From: Hysterium pulicare CBS 123377
Lineage: Eukaryota; Ascomycota; Dothideomycetes; Hysteriales; Hysteriaceae
Length of the DNA: 64,000 nucleotides
Reading direction: 5' to 3'
Assembly: GCA_000467715.1 (NCBI GenBank)
Contig: AJFK01000931.1
Coordinates: 1 to 64,000, forward strand
Within the stretch, counting starts at the first letter, position 1. Each line of letters starts with the position of its first letter. Shown piece after piece: positions 32,301 through 44,328 of this stretch. A model generated the notes under the pieces. That model was not told the DNA's origin. It did no database searches and worked only from the letters and a program-made list of their open reading frames with translations. The translations under genes were made by a program, and so were the position numbers.

Positions 32301-34775
32301 TCGTAGCCATTCCTTTCGCGCATCAGCCTTCTTTTTCGAGAATGCCAGTTCGATGAGCTCAGCTTCCTGCTCCTTCATAGTGCGAAATGTTTTCAAGTGT
32401 GTATCCAGGTCCTTGAAGTAGATCTGTGCATCCCTAGTGCTGCTGGTTCCCAATCCCTTGAAGTACTTATGATCCCATCCCTTTCGGTGTCCAGATTCCT
32501 CCCTCCACTCTTCGTACTGGGGCATAGAGAAGAAAGATCGAAGCTGCTTTGGATTTTTAACGTCACCTTTCCACACCTTCACGATGGGCGTAATGAACTC
32601 CTGCAAAAAGCCTTTGATTTTCAGCAAACTCGGATATTGCACCTGCAGGAAATTGATCAAGAGTCCCTTGATGTGACTACCATCATGATCCTGATCGGTC
32701 ATGATCATGATGTGACCGTAGCGCAGGCCCTTAGTATCGGTGTACTCTTTCTTGTGCTGCAGGCCAATGAACCGCTTGATATTTTGAATCTCTTGGTTCT
32801 TGGTAATCTGGTCGATGGTCGCATCTCGCACATTCAGCACTTTTCCTCGAAGGGGAAAAACACCAAACCAATCAGGACCCACAACAGCTCTCCCGGCCAG
32901 GGCAAGACCACTGGCGGAGTCACCTTCGGTAAGGATAAGGGTGCACAGATGACCATCTTTAGTACCAGCTTTATTGGCATCTGTCAACTTCGAATGGTTC
33001 ATGCGAGAGCGACGATTGCCATCTGATTTCTTGAGCATTTGATCTGCCTTTTGCTGAGCAAAGTGGAGGATGTTGGTGACGGCTTCTGTCTTTTCAATGG
33101 CTTTGAGAAACTTTTCGCTGACAGCACACTTGCTTCCGAATTGGCTGGCTTTGGTGGTCAACTGTTCTTTCGTCTGAGAGGTGAATGCTGGGTTGACGAT
33201 CAAGCAGTTGACGAATAGGAAGATGTGGTTCCGAATCTGATTGTTCTTCAAGGCAACACCTCCTTTATTCCTCTTTTTGACCGTAGCCATCAGCTTCTCC
33301 ACGATCTGGTCCGCGACATAGTTGACATGAGTACCCCCAGAGGTCGTTGCAATGGAGTTTACGAAGGACACTTGCTGGAAAGATCCATCTGAGACTGCGA
33401 AGCCGATTTCCCATCGCTCATTGGGACGGTCAGTGATGATGACTTGAGCTTGGCCTTCGCTGCTTTGGCTCTCATCTTTGCCTTGTTCCTTAGCAATCGC
33501 TTTGGTGTACATTTCCATGTATTTCTTGAATGAGCTGGACTTGATCTTGACCCCGTTGAGATATACCTTGACACCCGTGAGGGTGCCGGCGATATCATAG
33601 ACTCTACGCTTAGCGATGGCCTCGAAGTCGTCATCCATGCCAGTCATGTTGAATTTTTTGAAATCTGCCAAGTACGTCACTTTCGTGTAGTCGTCCCCTT
33701 TATTGTCCGTTATCTTGGCTTTTCCCATTTTGCTCATATTATCATTCCAGGTCTGCTTGTATTTCTTCTTCTTCCTGGAGTCGGCAGTTTCGAGAGTGAA
33801 TTCGGTACTGAAAACGTTGCAAAGCTTGGCGCCGTAACCGTTGCGTCCACCAGTGACCTTTTGTTGGTCATCGTTGTAGTTCGAGGATGTTAGGAGATGA
33901 CCAAAAATCATCTCTGGAACGTATATGCCGTGTTCCTGTCAAGTCAGTATAGACCGTTCCCCTTTCAAGACCTCGAGACTTACTTTGTGTATCTCGATTG
34001 GAATACCTCTTCCATTATTTTTGACAGAAACTTCGCCCGCCTCCCTATCAATCGTAACCCTGATCTCGTCCATATTCTTGTCATTCTGCTTGTTATCTGC
34101 AGCGTTGACCAGGATTTCGTCGAAAATTTTATAGAGACCCGGGACGTAGCTGACTTCACGGAATTCCATAGATTCGGTGGAGGAGTTGTAGACCCACATG
34201 TGCTTATCCGTGCGTTCAACAGACCCGATGTAAGTATCCGGACGTTTCATGATATGTTCAAGATGGGTAAGCTGTTAAGGAGTAAGCAAAGGTCCATCAC
34301 TTCCATAACTGAGTCGTTTCCTTACCATTTGATATCGTTCGCTCGCCGAGCCAGCAGCGGCTGTAGTCTTTGGCATTGGATCACTTGCACCATCCATGCT
34401 GAAACTCTCATTATCAATGGTAGCCAGGGGTTTTCCGCTCGACTTCTTTGCGCCGGCCGCCTTCTTTGTTTTTGGAGGGGTGTCCGCAAGTAAGGAATTA
34501 TCATGGTCTGACTCCATATCGTCGTCCATATCCATGTCGGAGTTTTCTTCGTCTGAATCATCTTTACGCCGCTTCTTGGGAGCGGCCTTCTTTGGTTTAG
34601 GATTCGCTGTTTGTGTCGCGTCCTTTGCGGATTTTGCGCGCGGCTTTGCCGCGGTGGTAGTCTTCTTCGGCGCAGCTTTTGGTTTGGCAGCCTTGGCAGC
34701 TTTGACGGGCTTGACGGGCGCAAAATCGGAGCTCTCGCCCTCTTCGAAGACCGAGTCCATCAAAGAATCGTCCAT
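29353..34775 (-). CDS. TOP2: DNA topoisomerase II
   Basis: The essential type IIA enzyme that passes one duplex through another in the nucleus. Five exons, 34775-34326, 34271-33984, 33935-31230, 31181-30921 and 30870-29353, with introns of 48-54 nt, give 1740 residues. An acidic/basic N-terminal tail leads into the GHKL ATPase: YQMLTHLEHIMKRPDTYIGS, VNNGRGIPIEIHKEHGIYVP, GGRNGYGAKLCNVFSTEF, and the QTK loop. TOPRIM metal residues are in LILTEGDSASGLALAGRA and MTDQDHDGSHIKGLLINFLQ. The winged-helix cleavage domain has the catalytic tyrosine in ARYIYTRLSPFARRLF (about Tyr920). The C-terminal 500 residues are disordered with basic and acidic stretches, several DDDED-type patches and repeated SDDE motifs, typical of fungal Top2 regulatory tails. 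Nothing appears broken. Confidence 0.97.
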
Positions 34776-35478
34776 ATTGAAGGTGGCAAAATCAGAGTTG
34801 GACCGATACAACTGTAAAGTCCTTGCCGGGACTAAGACGAAGCGAAAAGAAAACGAAAGTTGGGTTGTCAGTACATGAAGGAACGAGTGGTGTTGTTTAA
34901 GTGAGAAGATCAACGGCCGACTTGTTTTGAAGTTGGGCGCGCAGTAAACACGTTCCGGGCCGATACTTTCTCCGGTACAGGGATGCCATTGCTTGGCTTT
35001 CCCGCATTAGTCCATAGTGAATGGCTTGAGCTAGTATTCAGCCTCATCTGCTTTGTGGGGAATGGACTTCTAGATCACGTTGCGAATGCAGGTTTTAGCC
35101 AAGTATCTGGAGCTGAGACCCAAATTCGCGCAGAAATACTGACGCTTGGATTGTTATATGTACAGGCTTCTGATCATGGTCAGAAATGATGCGCATTTCA
35201 CATACTTCGATTCCTGAATTGCTAAGAGGTTTGAGGATGTGCTTTTGGCTGCAATATCTTCAAAGGATATTATCTGAGGGTGTTGATAAAAGGGAGAGAA
35301 TTTTGTAGATATATTGAGGGTGACAAGTGAGATAACGGCAAGCTGCGGTGGAGATGTTTGAATGGATTGAATCTGCCACCTGCATCTCATCTACCTTTGC
35401 GCTTTACGCCCCAAATGTCGAACGCCAGCCCAATGCAGATGCTTATGATGCCGGTCCAAAGTATATGATGAAATCGTC
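34776..35478. other. TOP2 promoter and SNU23 3' end
   Basis: 703 bp between two minus-strand genes. It should contain the TOP2 leader and promoter (near 34776) and the SNU23 3' UTR. Only short frames occur (78 codons or fewer) and no gene or repeat is recognised. Confidence 0.5.
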
Positions 35479-36120
35479 CTAGCAGATTATGCCGTCGTTC
35501 TCGACCTTCACCTCCGTATACCCTATGCCGTCTTTTGTTTTCCTCCGCTTCTCGTTTCGTTTTCGCCTTTTCTCTTCCCTCTCTGTTTCTTCGCGTTCCT
35601 TCGACATTTCCAACCTCGCTTCAAGGTCAATAACCTGTTCCTTGCCCTCCTCTTCCCTCTTCCTCTTCAACCATAGTAATCTCTGATGTACCTCTGCTAC
35701 CGTCGCCCTCTTCACTTCGCCTGACTGCCCTGTCGCCACGAGATGCTGCCGACTGTTCAAGTGCTCCACGTACTGAATGTTGTCTTTGAAGGTTAAATCG
35801 CAAGGCTCGCAATAGAACCCTGCACCCTTCCCTCTTTTGCCCACCGCAGCACCAGAAGGCACCAGCATAGTTTTACCGACCATGCTCGCAACATCGAGAC
35901 GTGATGAGCGTGCTTCCGTTTCTCTAGCATCGGGAGGTGTTGACGCTCGGCGAACATACTTTTTACCAGCTACAGCGGCTTCGTACCGTGCTTTGCCTTC
36001 TTCTTTATGTTTCCGCTCGCTTTCTGCTGCACGGGCAGTATACTCTTCACGATCCCATGTTTTCCTGAAGGATGTATCGCCGCCGCCGCTCGTGCCGTAG
36101 GCACCTTTCTTGTCGCTCAT
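35479..36120 (-). CDS. SNU23: U4/U6.U5 tri-snRNP protein SNU23 (ZMAT2-like)
   Basis: Snu23/ZMAT2 is a spliceosomal B-complex protein that helps position the 5' splice site helix. A single exon of 213 residues carries all expected parts. The N-terminus FRKTWDREEYTARAAESE, then KYVRRASTPPDARETEARSS, lies before a matrin-type C2H2 zinc finger (GAGFYCEPCDLTFKDNIQYV, then EHLNSRQHL). The C-terminal helix VHQRLLWLKRKREEEGKEQV is rich in Arg, Lys and Glu. Length is typical. Intergenic gaps of 703 and 777 bp separate it from its neighbours on the same strand. Confidence 0.94.
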   Translation of the reverse strand: MSDKKGAYGTSGGGDTSFRKTWDREEYTARAAESERKHKEEGKARYEAAVAGKKYVRRASTPPDARETEARSSRLDVASMVGKTMLVPSGAAVGKRGKGAGFYCEPCDLTFKDNIQYVEHLNSRQHLVATGQSGEVKRATVAEVHQRLLWLKRKREEEGKEQVIDLEARLEMSKEREETEREEKRRKRNEKRRKTKDGIGYTEVKVENDGIIC

Positions 36121-36897
36121 AGTGCAACACGTCGCAATGTAAATGGTGTTCGGGGTTGCTCACGGGGTCTAACGCTGATTCTGAAATGACCTGTTGTAGA
36201 AGTCGAAGGTTGCTTTATTGTTACGTGCTTGGAATTAGTGTTCGATTGTGGAAAGAAGCTCTCGACATGGGTGCATGAGATGTTACATATTACGCTAAGC
36301 CTAATTGGGTTGGAGCAACCTACACATGAGCTTTGACATCGTTCAGTCACTTATTCAGCCTTACCATGATACGAGCCTACCACTGACGCCTACTTCTCCG
36401 TTTTCATTCATTCATTGTGAGGTCGCAAGTGCTGTAGGAATTGCTCATAATTGGAATATCCAGTAGACGTGGTTAAAATAAGCTGTGCATCTAATTAATG
36501 GGAGAGATTTATATTTTTCGTGATCAGTTGAGAGAGACTTCTCAAACAAACAAGCTCTGATACTATAGTATCTATCACAGAGAATGAGAACTCCTCGCTA
36601 TGCTTCCGTTATTCCATAACAATAAATACCGCAGCCAAGACCGCCAGTCTCATCCCGGAAGTTGCATGAAGAAGAATGTAACGCCATCAATGATGCTAGA
36701 GGTCGCCCAAATTGTCCGCAAGCCGTGTGTTGCAACTGAATTTCTAAACGAAGTCTCTGAGATCGATCAGGATTAGGATGTAAATGATCTACCCAGAGAG
36801 CCCGTTCCAAATGGGAGTTGATTAAGGGTGAATGGTGAATCGAATCGGAAAGCATGAGATCGTATCGTCATCTGTGGGCATTAGTCGTGAACTTGCA
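36121..36897. other. SNU23 promoter and upstream-gene 3' end
   Basis: 777 bp between two minus-strand genes. It holds the SNU23 leader/promoter and the 3' UTR of the next gene. Nothing else is recognised. Confidence 0.5.
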
Positions 36898-37648
36898 TCA
36901 GTAGCCGTAATAAGCTGCTCCGGGAGGGTAGTTGTACCCAGGCTGTATGGGCGGCGTAGGAACTGGAGGAGGGCCTTTCGCTCTTCCAACCACAGTATAC
37001 ATATGATCATCCCCCCTCCTTGACACAGGCGCTGCCGATGTTTCTCTATCCCGTCGTTTCTTCTTCTTCCCATCTTTGCTGAAACTCCCAGAACGCTCGT
37101 AGCCTTTGTCCGCGTATCCTGCAGCGGCGAACGGTGGCTCCGCGACGCTCGGTGATCTTTCACTGGGCAATCGGAGGTCCACAAGGCTGTAAAAGTAGTC
37201 AAGAACCTCGGGGTATCGAAGGACAGATGCACGCCAGTCAGCGTCAATGCCCCGCTTCAGTTCAGCATGAGCTTCCGATATTTGCGCTTGTAATTGAGCG
37301 AGAGCCGCAGGATGTAAAGGCGGGTGCCCGGAGTATTGCATATAAATCGAGTAGAATGGAAGAGACGACAGGTAGGCCGAGTGAGCTTGCTTGCGCGCAG
37401 AGGTGAGACGCTCAAAAGCATTTAGTATATGTGTGCGAGCATGCGATATAACCCAGTCACTATCAAGGCATACGTTAGAAGATATTCTCCGCAAGATGAG
37501 GCGGGACCTCTCACCGAATCTCAGCCAACCGGGACTCCATCGCCCGTTGTTCTGCTTGTTTCACCGCAATCTGAAGCCGGTCGGATTCGCAAGGGCATTC
37601 GGGGTATGCCGGCGCGTTGCATATGGCACAATTCGGGGAGCTATCCAT
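36898..37648 (-). CDS. Conserved hypothetical protein with CxxC...CxC cluster
   Basis: Two exons, 37648-37515 and 37459-36898, with a 55-nt intron (branch CTAAC), give 231 residues. The N-terminus has four cysteines in a zinc-ligand-like pattern (NCAICNAPAYPECPCESDRL) followed by a helix (QIAVKQAEQRAMESRLAEIR). A second helical domain continues (DWVISHARTHILNAFERLTS, and AELKRGIDADWRASVLRYPE with VLDYFYSLVDLRLP). The C-terminus is basic then proline- and tyrosine-rich (PPIQPGYNYPPGAAYYGY). I recognise it as an uncharacterised ascomycete family by overall look only, not by a named domain. A role in the nucleus or RNA binding is a guess from the basic/proline-tyrosine tail. It is divergent from the homeobox gene across 3.1 kb. 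Confidence 0.82.
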
Positions 37649-40600
37649 GGCGCGCGCTTCGGTTCAGAGAGATTGTGGTTGCATTGTTACAAAGGCTCTC
37701 GTTGTACTTGATTATTTGAAGGTGGCCCGCAAGGGTGTGGAGTTTCGATTCCACCTATACTGTTTCACCGGGCAGGGAAGCAAACGGCTATTGTGGACTT
37801 GGTCAACAAGTCGCGAAGGTACAGAGGCGGTGACGAGGTACATGATACATGACGCGGTGCGGACGATTTGGTAAAACCAGTGGTTAGTATTGCGGCTTAT
37901 GTATCTTTGTTGCCCCAGGTGGATGCGTGTGAGTTGTCAGGCGCTAGACTGGACCGTATTTTGTCGGCGTTCTCGCACCAAGTCGCCGCCAAGGTCCCCT
38001 ATCAACGGTTAACATTCTACGAAGCATTCTTCCGACGTTTACAACGATATACGCTGTTGATGGAGGAAGTCTCTGACCGCAGGCCAGGTAATTTATCCAT
38101 CGGGCGACTACGAGGGCCGACAGACTCGGCCTCCTCGGTCATTGAGCCAGAGAAGCATCTGCATTCGAAGGTAACCTTTCACTTGTCGAATAACCGTCAG
38201 GGGAGTTTCCACATTGATCTTAGGAAGCATAGGTGCGTCGGTTGACCGAGCTCTTTTAGTAAATATAGTGGGTGAGTCTTTCTGCAAGCTGGTAGAGGCG
38301 GTTCTAGTTCTTTTCAATCAGAACGAATGTCTTTTGAAGAAGCTAATCGAATAGTATGGCAGATATGTACTGGAAGGTTATCTTGAAGCAAATAATTTAG
38401 GCAGACGGCCAACTATAAACGTATATTTACAATAGATAGATGCCTAAATCAGTGCACCAACAATCTTAGTCTGTCTGTGCAACCTCATTTCCCTCCTACA
38501 GTAGCTTTACGCCACAATATCAGGGGACGGTCTAGACGGACACGATACTATTTCTTCGCTTCGTCAAGACTATACAGTTTCTTCATATTCTCAGGAGACT
38601 ACACCTGTTCCATTTAAATTGGTTTAAAGCTCTTCGACTTAACCTACTTGAAATTCGAATCATCGTACTTGAAACATTGCCGCTATCCTTTACGCTAACA
38701 ATCTACAGATTTTTAGAGCTTCTTTTGGCTGCTTGACATAGGTCAGGCATTAACCTTCGTTATGACTTGGATAATAGGTTGGTTGAGGCTATCCAACATT
38801 CTCTTTCGCCTCCCTGCAAAGTTCCAGGTCTTCGTGCTCGAATACTGGATTTATCTACGTTGTAGAGCCTTTGCCTTGCGTCCTGCTCGATGTACACGCT
38901 TTGCACATTGCCTAGGCTTCATTCTAGATGTTAAGTATGGATAAAGAATTAGTGACCGTTCACACATCAAACGTGTGTACCCGACAGTTGATCTTGCTGC
39001 CTAGAATGGACACTGGTGGCATCACCTCACACCTGACTATCCCCAAATACCTGCAGATCATCTTGCTTGTCAAGCGACCCCGAGAAAATGCTTCAATATG
39101 GTCTAAGAAACCAGCATTCGTCATCTTAACCCTAATTGAAAGTTCGGTGAAAAGACTCGCACGTTGCCATGGACTTTCATTGAACCCCCCAAGGACATAT
39201 CAGATCCAGGGTGGTAAGTCGAAAGTAGAGGCCTTAGGCGCCGGATTCATAGAAGTTTTCCGAGCCCATGAACGTGGCTTCTATCATGGGGATGGCGAGT
39301 TGGTTATCAGAGCACGGTCGGGTTATCCTACGAGAGCTATCAACCAGGTGTGTTCTCGTTGCCGCCCATTGCCTCCAGCTCAAGATCTTCGGCCGATGGA
39401 CAGGTATGTTTATGTACATCCTCCCAATTCTTCTCTTACATCTTTGGCCAGACTTAAAGGGACCGACTAGGGTGTCGGAAGATGGACTCGACCATTTGGC
39501 TATCATGAACACGTCAGTGCGTTCCGTTCGAGTTTGAGGATCGTTGTCGAACATGTCGGATATCCAACATCGCATGGATATTTAGAACAGAGGACAGTCA
39601 TCCTACCGCTAGAATCGAGGCAGCAGATACGCCATGCTCTTGGGAAACGCGCAGAAGTTGCAATCGACGAAGAGGCATCTTGACTCTTCCATCTGTTTTC
39701 CGGGCATCCCTGTGATATGATTGGCGAGCATCCTGCTATGGAGGAAATTGATGAGAAATATTGAAGGGAAACGACTGTTCTTTCTGAAGTCTACGAATAA
39801 CTGACCGGATACTCATCGCTATCATACATTCGGATTAGGTACATGGTACGATTCCTTCAGCGACAAATATGACATCACACGCTCGCAAAGAGAAGTCTTC
39901 TTCTGCATGGCGGTTGATAGCTGCATGTAAGTAGCATTCGGGATCAGCATCCCTCTTCGAGATCTCACTGCGCTGTTGCCCTGCGCAAGGAAAGGTCAGC
40001 ATCTGTGTTCACTCGAGTATGACGCAAGCTAGCGGCCCTTCTTATCAGGCTTCCACAAAAGCAATGCATAAACAACACCAATTATGAAGATGTATCCAAG
40101 CAATGCTCAGGCCTGGGATCAGTTCCTGAGGTCCTTACCAAATCCTATAGAAAAGAGACAAAGTTATTCAGTCTCATAGCTGCATCACGTGGAATGAAGT
40201 CTTCCAATCCACGGCGTCTCCGTGCAGGTGGTTCGCTCGTCGTATTGATCGCATTCTCGACGACGTGGTATTCCGGTCGAGGGCATGGTCTAATACCATG
40301 CCACAGTGAGTAAGCCGCACGCCCGTTGGCAGGCTAAAACATAACGGTGGCTTTCTCCACCCCACATCATCCTTTCTTCCACCGCATTCTGGAAGTATAT
40401 GCGGCCTTGGACGGCCAATGCAGCCAAGTCCGATTACCGGTCGTCCCAAAGGCTGAGTTAAGCTCGGCACATCCTCGCGCGAAGTGGAACGAACTGCTTG
40501 TAGTAAGCACTTGCGTACATTTTTCGCGCCCTTCATGAATGATTAGCACTGCTTTGGGTTTAGCCATGCCAGGGCCAGAGGTGACTCTTCCAAGGTCTGC

Positions 40601-40780
40601 CCAAGCCTCTATCAGCGACGCTTTCACCTCAAGCTTATTTCTTTCTTACATTCCTCCCCATCCCGCGCCTTATTCTTAATCAGATGCAACATCCTGTATT
40701 GCGGAGGGCGTGAATTCATCAACTTGTCTTCCGGAGGGCGAGCCTTTTTGCTGTTCTCGTCCATTGCTTCGGTTACCATC
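37649..40780. other. 3.1 kb divergent interval, no convincing gene
   Basis: The two flanking genes point away from each other, so this holds both promoters. Several frames of 85-180 codons occur. The longest, plus 38928-39470 (180 codons, starts MLSMDKELVTVHTSNVC), is about what chance allows in a window this size and has no recognisable domain. Plus 37868-38245 (125 codons) is similar. No exon chain, repeat or mobile-element signature was found. A long upstream regulatory region or non-coding transcript for the homeobox factor is the likeliest content. Confidence 0.5.
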
Positions 40781-43706
40781 ATGGATCCCCCAAACATGAA
40801 TGCAGATATGGGCCAGTTCTTCGATTTCGGGGAGGCCACCATGCTTGATGTATCACAAGAAGATACGGGAGACGTTGGTGTCTCTGCAATTTCGCCTCCA
40901 AAACAAGGTCAATGTCCAGCACACGGCGACGACGATCACGATGGGTTAGTCTACTCTGATTTCAAATTCCTCAAAACCCGCAGACATTGTCCTTAACCAA
41001 TAACACTTCAAACCTCTCGTCGGGAACGAGAACATGTCATTGTTGCTGTCTTGGTTTTCCCCGCTGTCTCGTTTCAGCCCACTATCACTACCAGTCTTCT
41101 TCCATTTCTTTCATGTATGCCTGTCTCTCATGTATTGGCGGTATTATCTGCTTGAACTCATCCAACGTTTTGAAGAAGGTTATCTGATGGTGTGCAGTTG
41201 TCTTTGTCATGGCTTCCAAGACGATTTTGGTTTCCAAGAACCTGTTCAATCAGAGAAAAATGAGGTTGAATGGAATCCCGATTTCTCCAGTTGGATACCA
41301 AGGTATCACAAACCTGAACATCCTTGCGACTACTGTCGGTCTCGAGGACTCGAATGCTTTATATATGATGGCAATCACGATGCATGCTCTCCTTGCAATG
41401 CCTTATTTCGTCCCTGCAGCTTCACCGTGACTGGCAAAGTTCAGACCAAATCGAGGACCGCCCTCGATACTTTAGATATAGTGAGCGAAGATACCGCTCA
41501 TCTATTCGGAGGTCTCACTGGCAAGAAGCCGATGCGTTCTCTAGGTCACGTTGGTCCCATTGAAAAGCCAGAAGAAGCGGATAAGGCACCAAAGAAAGGT
41601 GCCGCAGCTGCCCGTTTTCCGCGTGCTGCGATAATGGTGTTAAAAAACTGGATGGAGGATCATATCGATCATCCATACCCCACCGAGGAAGACAAAGAGG
41701 AGTTGAAGAACAAAACCGGTCTTACGAGCAGTCAAATCTCCAACTGGATGGCCAACACTCGGCGAAGGCAGAAGACGCGCCAGAAGAGATGCGCATCACC
41801 TAGTCTCAGACCTTCCACAGAAGCCATAGATATTCCAGCAGGACGAACTTGGGAATCACTCGATCCCTTCGAACGATGGAAGCACTCCCCCCCTGAAAAC
41901 GAACCTGCCCCTATGACGGCTATTGCGAAGGCTGTTGAAACTTTTGATCCTCCCGAAGCACCTAGCCTTTCAAGCAGCTTTGGTGCTCGCAAAGGTAATT
42001 CGAATGGTAGCACTTCTGGTAGTTTCTCTGTCTTCCGTGCGCCGTCGACCACATCTCTAGAGACTGGCTTCACAAATGTATCGTCAGGGTCTGCGCAGTC
42101 GCATGGGTCAGCCTGGTCGTATGGCTCTCGTAACTCCTACGGATCGCTGAACAGCAACACCAAGAAAGATCGTCGCCGTCGCCGTCGAGTGCCTCCGCGA
42201 ACACAAAAAGCGGACTCTGATGGCACAGGTGCACGGATTTTTCAGTGTACGTTCTGTACAGACAAATTCAAATCTAAGTACGACTGGTCGAGGCACGAAA
42301 AAACCCTTCATCTGTCCCTGGAGAAATGGATTTGCGCTCCTCTTGGAGAAGTCATTACATGTTCATCTTCTGGTCAACGTAAGTGTGTTTATTGCGATGC
42401 CCTTGACCCCTCAAGGGAACATCTCGAGACCCACAACCATCGCGCTTGCGAAGACAAAGGTCTTGAGGCTCGTACATTTTACCGCAAAGATCATCTTCGC
42501 CAACATCTCCGCCTAATGCATAACTGCAAAATGACCCCTGCTATGGAAAGCTGGAAGGCCGAAGCTACATTCATAAGATGCCGCTGTGGGTTCTGTGGTA
42601 TGGACTTCAACAAATGGCAAGATCGAGTGGACCATCTCGCCAAAGAATTCCGCAATGGAGCCCAGATGAAGGATTGGAAAGGGTGCAGAGGCTTGGACCC
42701 TCACATCGCAGCATTAGTCTCAAATGCCATGCCTCCATACTTAATTGCCAACGAAAGCAAATCACCCTTCCCTTACTCTGCTAGCAATGCCTCAAGCATG
42801 TTACAGCATAACCTTTATGTCACGTCAACCGACCTCGAGGCTCTTCTACCTTATTCCGCCCTTAATCTCACCTCTTTTTCTAATGAAGGGATGCCGGACA
42901 TCAATCCCCGCGCCCCCAATAATTCTATCAGTCCTACTGGAGCGAATTGGACCACACCACAAGCTACTACGGATACCTCTACTAGCCCTCAATCGAATAG
43001 CAATGCCACTTGCTGGGAGATTCTAACTGTCCGCCTTGGCCACTTTGCTCGTACCCACATGGAGCAGAATGGTTCCGCTAGTGTCACAGATGAAGCTCTC
43101 CAGAGAGAAGCACGCCGAATCTTATATGGTGACCCAGATGATACTTGGAATCAAACTGCAGCTGATAATCCAGAATGGCTTGCGCTCTTCAAACAAGCCC
43201 ATGGCCTTACTGTTCAACCCTCCGAGGCAAATCCCCAAACCATTCTCGAGGATCTAGGCATCAATGGAGACTGGAACGCTTTTGAGGATCTAATATCGAC
43301 AGACTGGGCAGATCCCATGACATGTGCGCTCACGGGATCCAACCGATTTTCCGCAAAGCATGGTTCCAACCCAGAACTCGGTGGTCTTGATGCGTTCAAA
43401 GACCTCAACGTTGCCATACCGGAACTTGCATGCAACCCCAACAGCGATCCCGATTGCATTGGCGGAAATGGGGAGCAAGGCATTTCCATCGGTACCCTTC
43501 CCAACGGCCAGCAAAACTGTTATCAGTTTCCGACGTGGGATCAAATTCCTCAGGGTATCGAAATTCCTGGACATGAATCCTCGACTACTTTAGCTGGATC
43601 CATGGGCTTCAGTCAGTCCGAGGGTATGCACAGTGTCGTGGGAGGACTTCAGGTAATGCGATGGGATGATAAAGAACTTGAAATGAGCATGGACTTCCAC
43701 ACTTGA
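40781..43706 (+). CDS. Homeobox (TALE-type) and C2H2 zinc-finger transcription factor
   Basis: Modelled as exons 40781-40944 and 41198-43706, giving 890 residues in frame. In order it has an N-terminal acidic stretch (GQFFDFGEATMLDVSQEDTG) and a Cys-rich cluster (CDYCRSRGLECFIYDGNHDA, then CSPCNALFRPC, about residues 98-130). A three-residue-insertion homeodomain follows (PRAAIMVLKNWMEDHIDHPY, and SSQISNWMANTRRRQK, about 194-248), then a Ser-rich linker and several C2H2-like fingers (FQCTFCTDKFKSKYDWSRHE at about 403, and CGFCGMDFNKWQDRVDHLAK later). Similar multi-domain regulators occur across ascomycetes. The intron (253 nt) is far longer than the others here and its boundaries are my least certain; the coding sequence could instead start near 41187. 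Target genes unknown. Confidence 0.85.
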
Positions 43707-44328
43707 TCGCACTCCTGATTCTCGCCTATGGAGAAGAAAGTGAAGATATAGACGAAAAATGTTGACACGCCGGCCTTGTTAAACCAGGCTTTCTTTTCAT
43801 TCAACTATAGCGATAACTTTGACAATGATTTTCTCCTAATCATATTGGTTGTTTCTGTCGATTGGGGGGGAAAGGTGTAGTATTTTGCTCTTCTCATTGA
43901 ATCTATGGTAGGCGTTCCGAACCGTGCAGTTCGGATGCCAAAATAACTCGAGATAATACACGTAAGCTCTTGATAGCGAAATAAACCAAATGAGACTCCG
44001 CTCTCCATTATGTGCATACTGATACCTCGGCTCTCCTAACCGTAGCCGAGCCTTCGTCTCTCAGCTATCGGTCTGCCTATTGGAATTGAGTGACTGGAAG
44101 CGACAACTTCAGGATTGGCAAAGCGCACCCCGCATTTTGTTGGATGACGTTCGGAGGTTAGGTGCTGCCCCAGAGGGCGCACTCCAAGGTTGGGGAGAAT
44201 GTGGGTTATTTCCGAGGCATATCGAGCTGATAGATCCACTTCATTGCGCCCATTCTACCAACCTTCTGAACTTCGTCCATTGTTGTGCCTTTCTCATTTT
44301 CTCTTTTCTTCGAGAAGAACACTCAAAC
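43707..44328. other. Intergenic, with a 7-bp inverted repeat
   Basis: 622 bp between two plus-strand genes: 3' UTR of the homeobox gene and promoter of the aldolase-like gene. A perfect inverted repeat CTCGGCT (44026-44032)/AGCCGAG (44044-44050), with an 11-nt spacer, lies about 280 bp upstream of the next start. It could be a dyad regulatory site. The GC-centred halves resemble sites read by Zn2Cys6 dimers (CGG...CCG with 13 nt between), which is only suggestive. Confidence 0.45.

Noticed and set aside
38928-39470. A 180-codon plus-strand frame in the empty stretch
   Set aside because: No recognisable domain, and a frame of this length is expected about once by chance in a window of this size. 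Not annotated as a gene.
41034-41197. Upstream extension of the homeobox gene frame to 41034 (hydrophobic, MSLLLSWFSPLSRFSPL)
   Set aside because: It has a good donor before it and an acceptor at 41197, and the hydrophobic stretch does not fit a nuclear regulator. Treated as intron, with some doubt.
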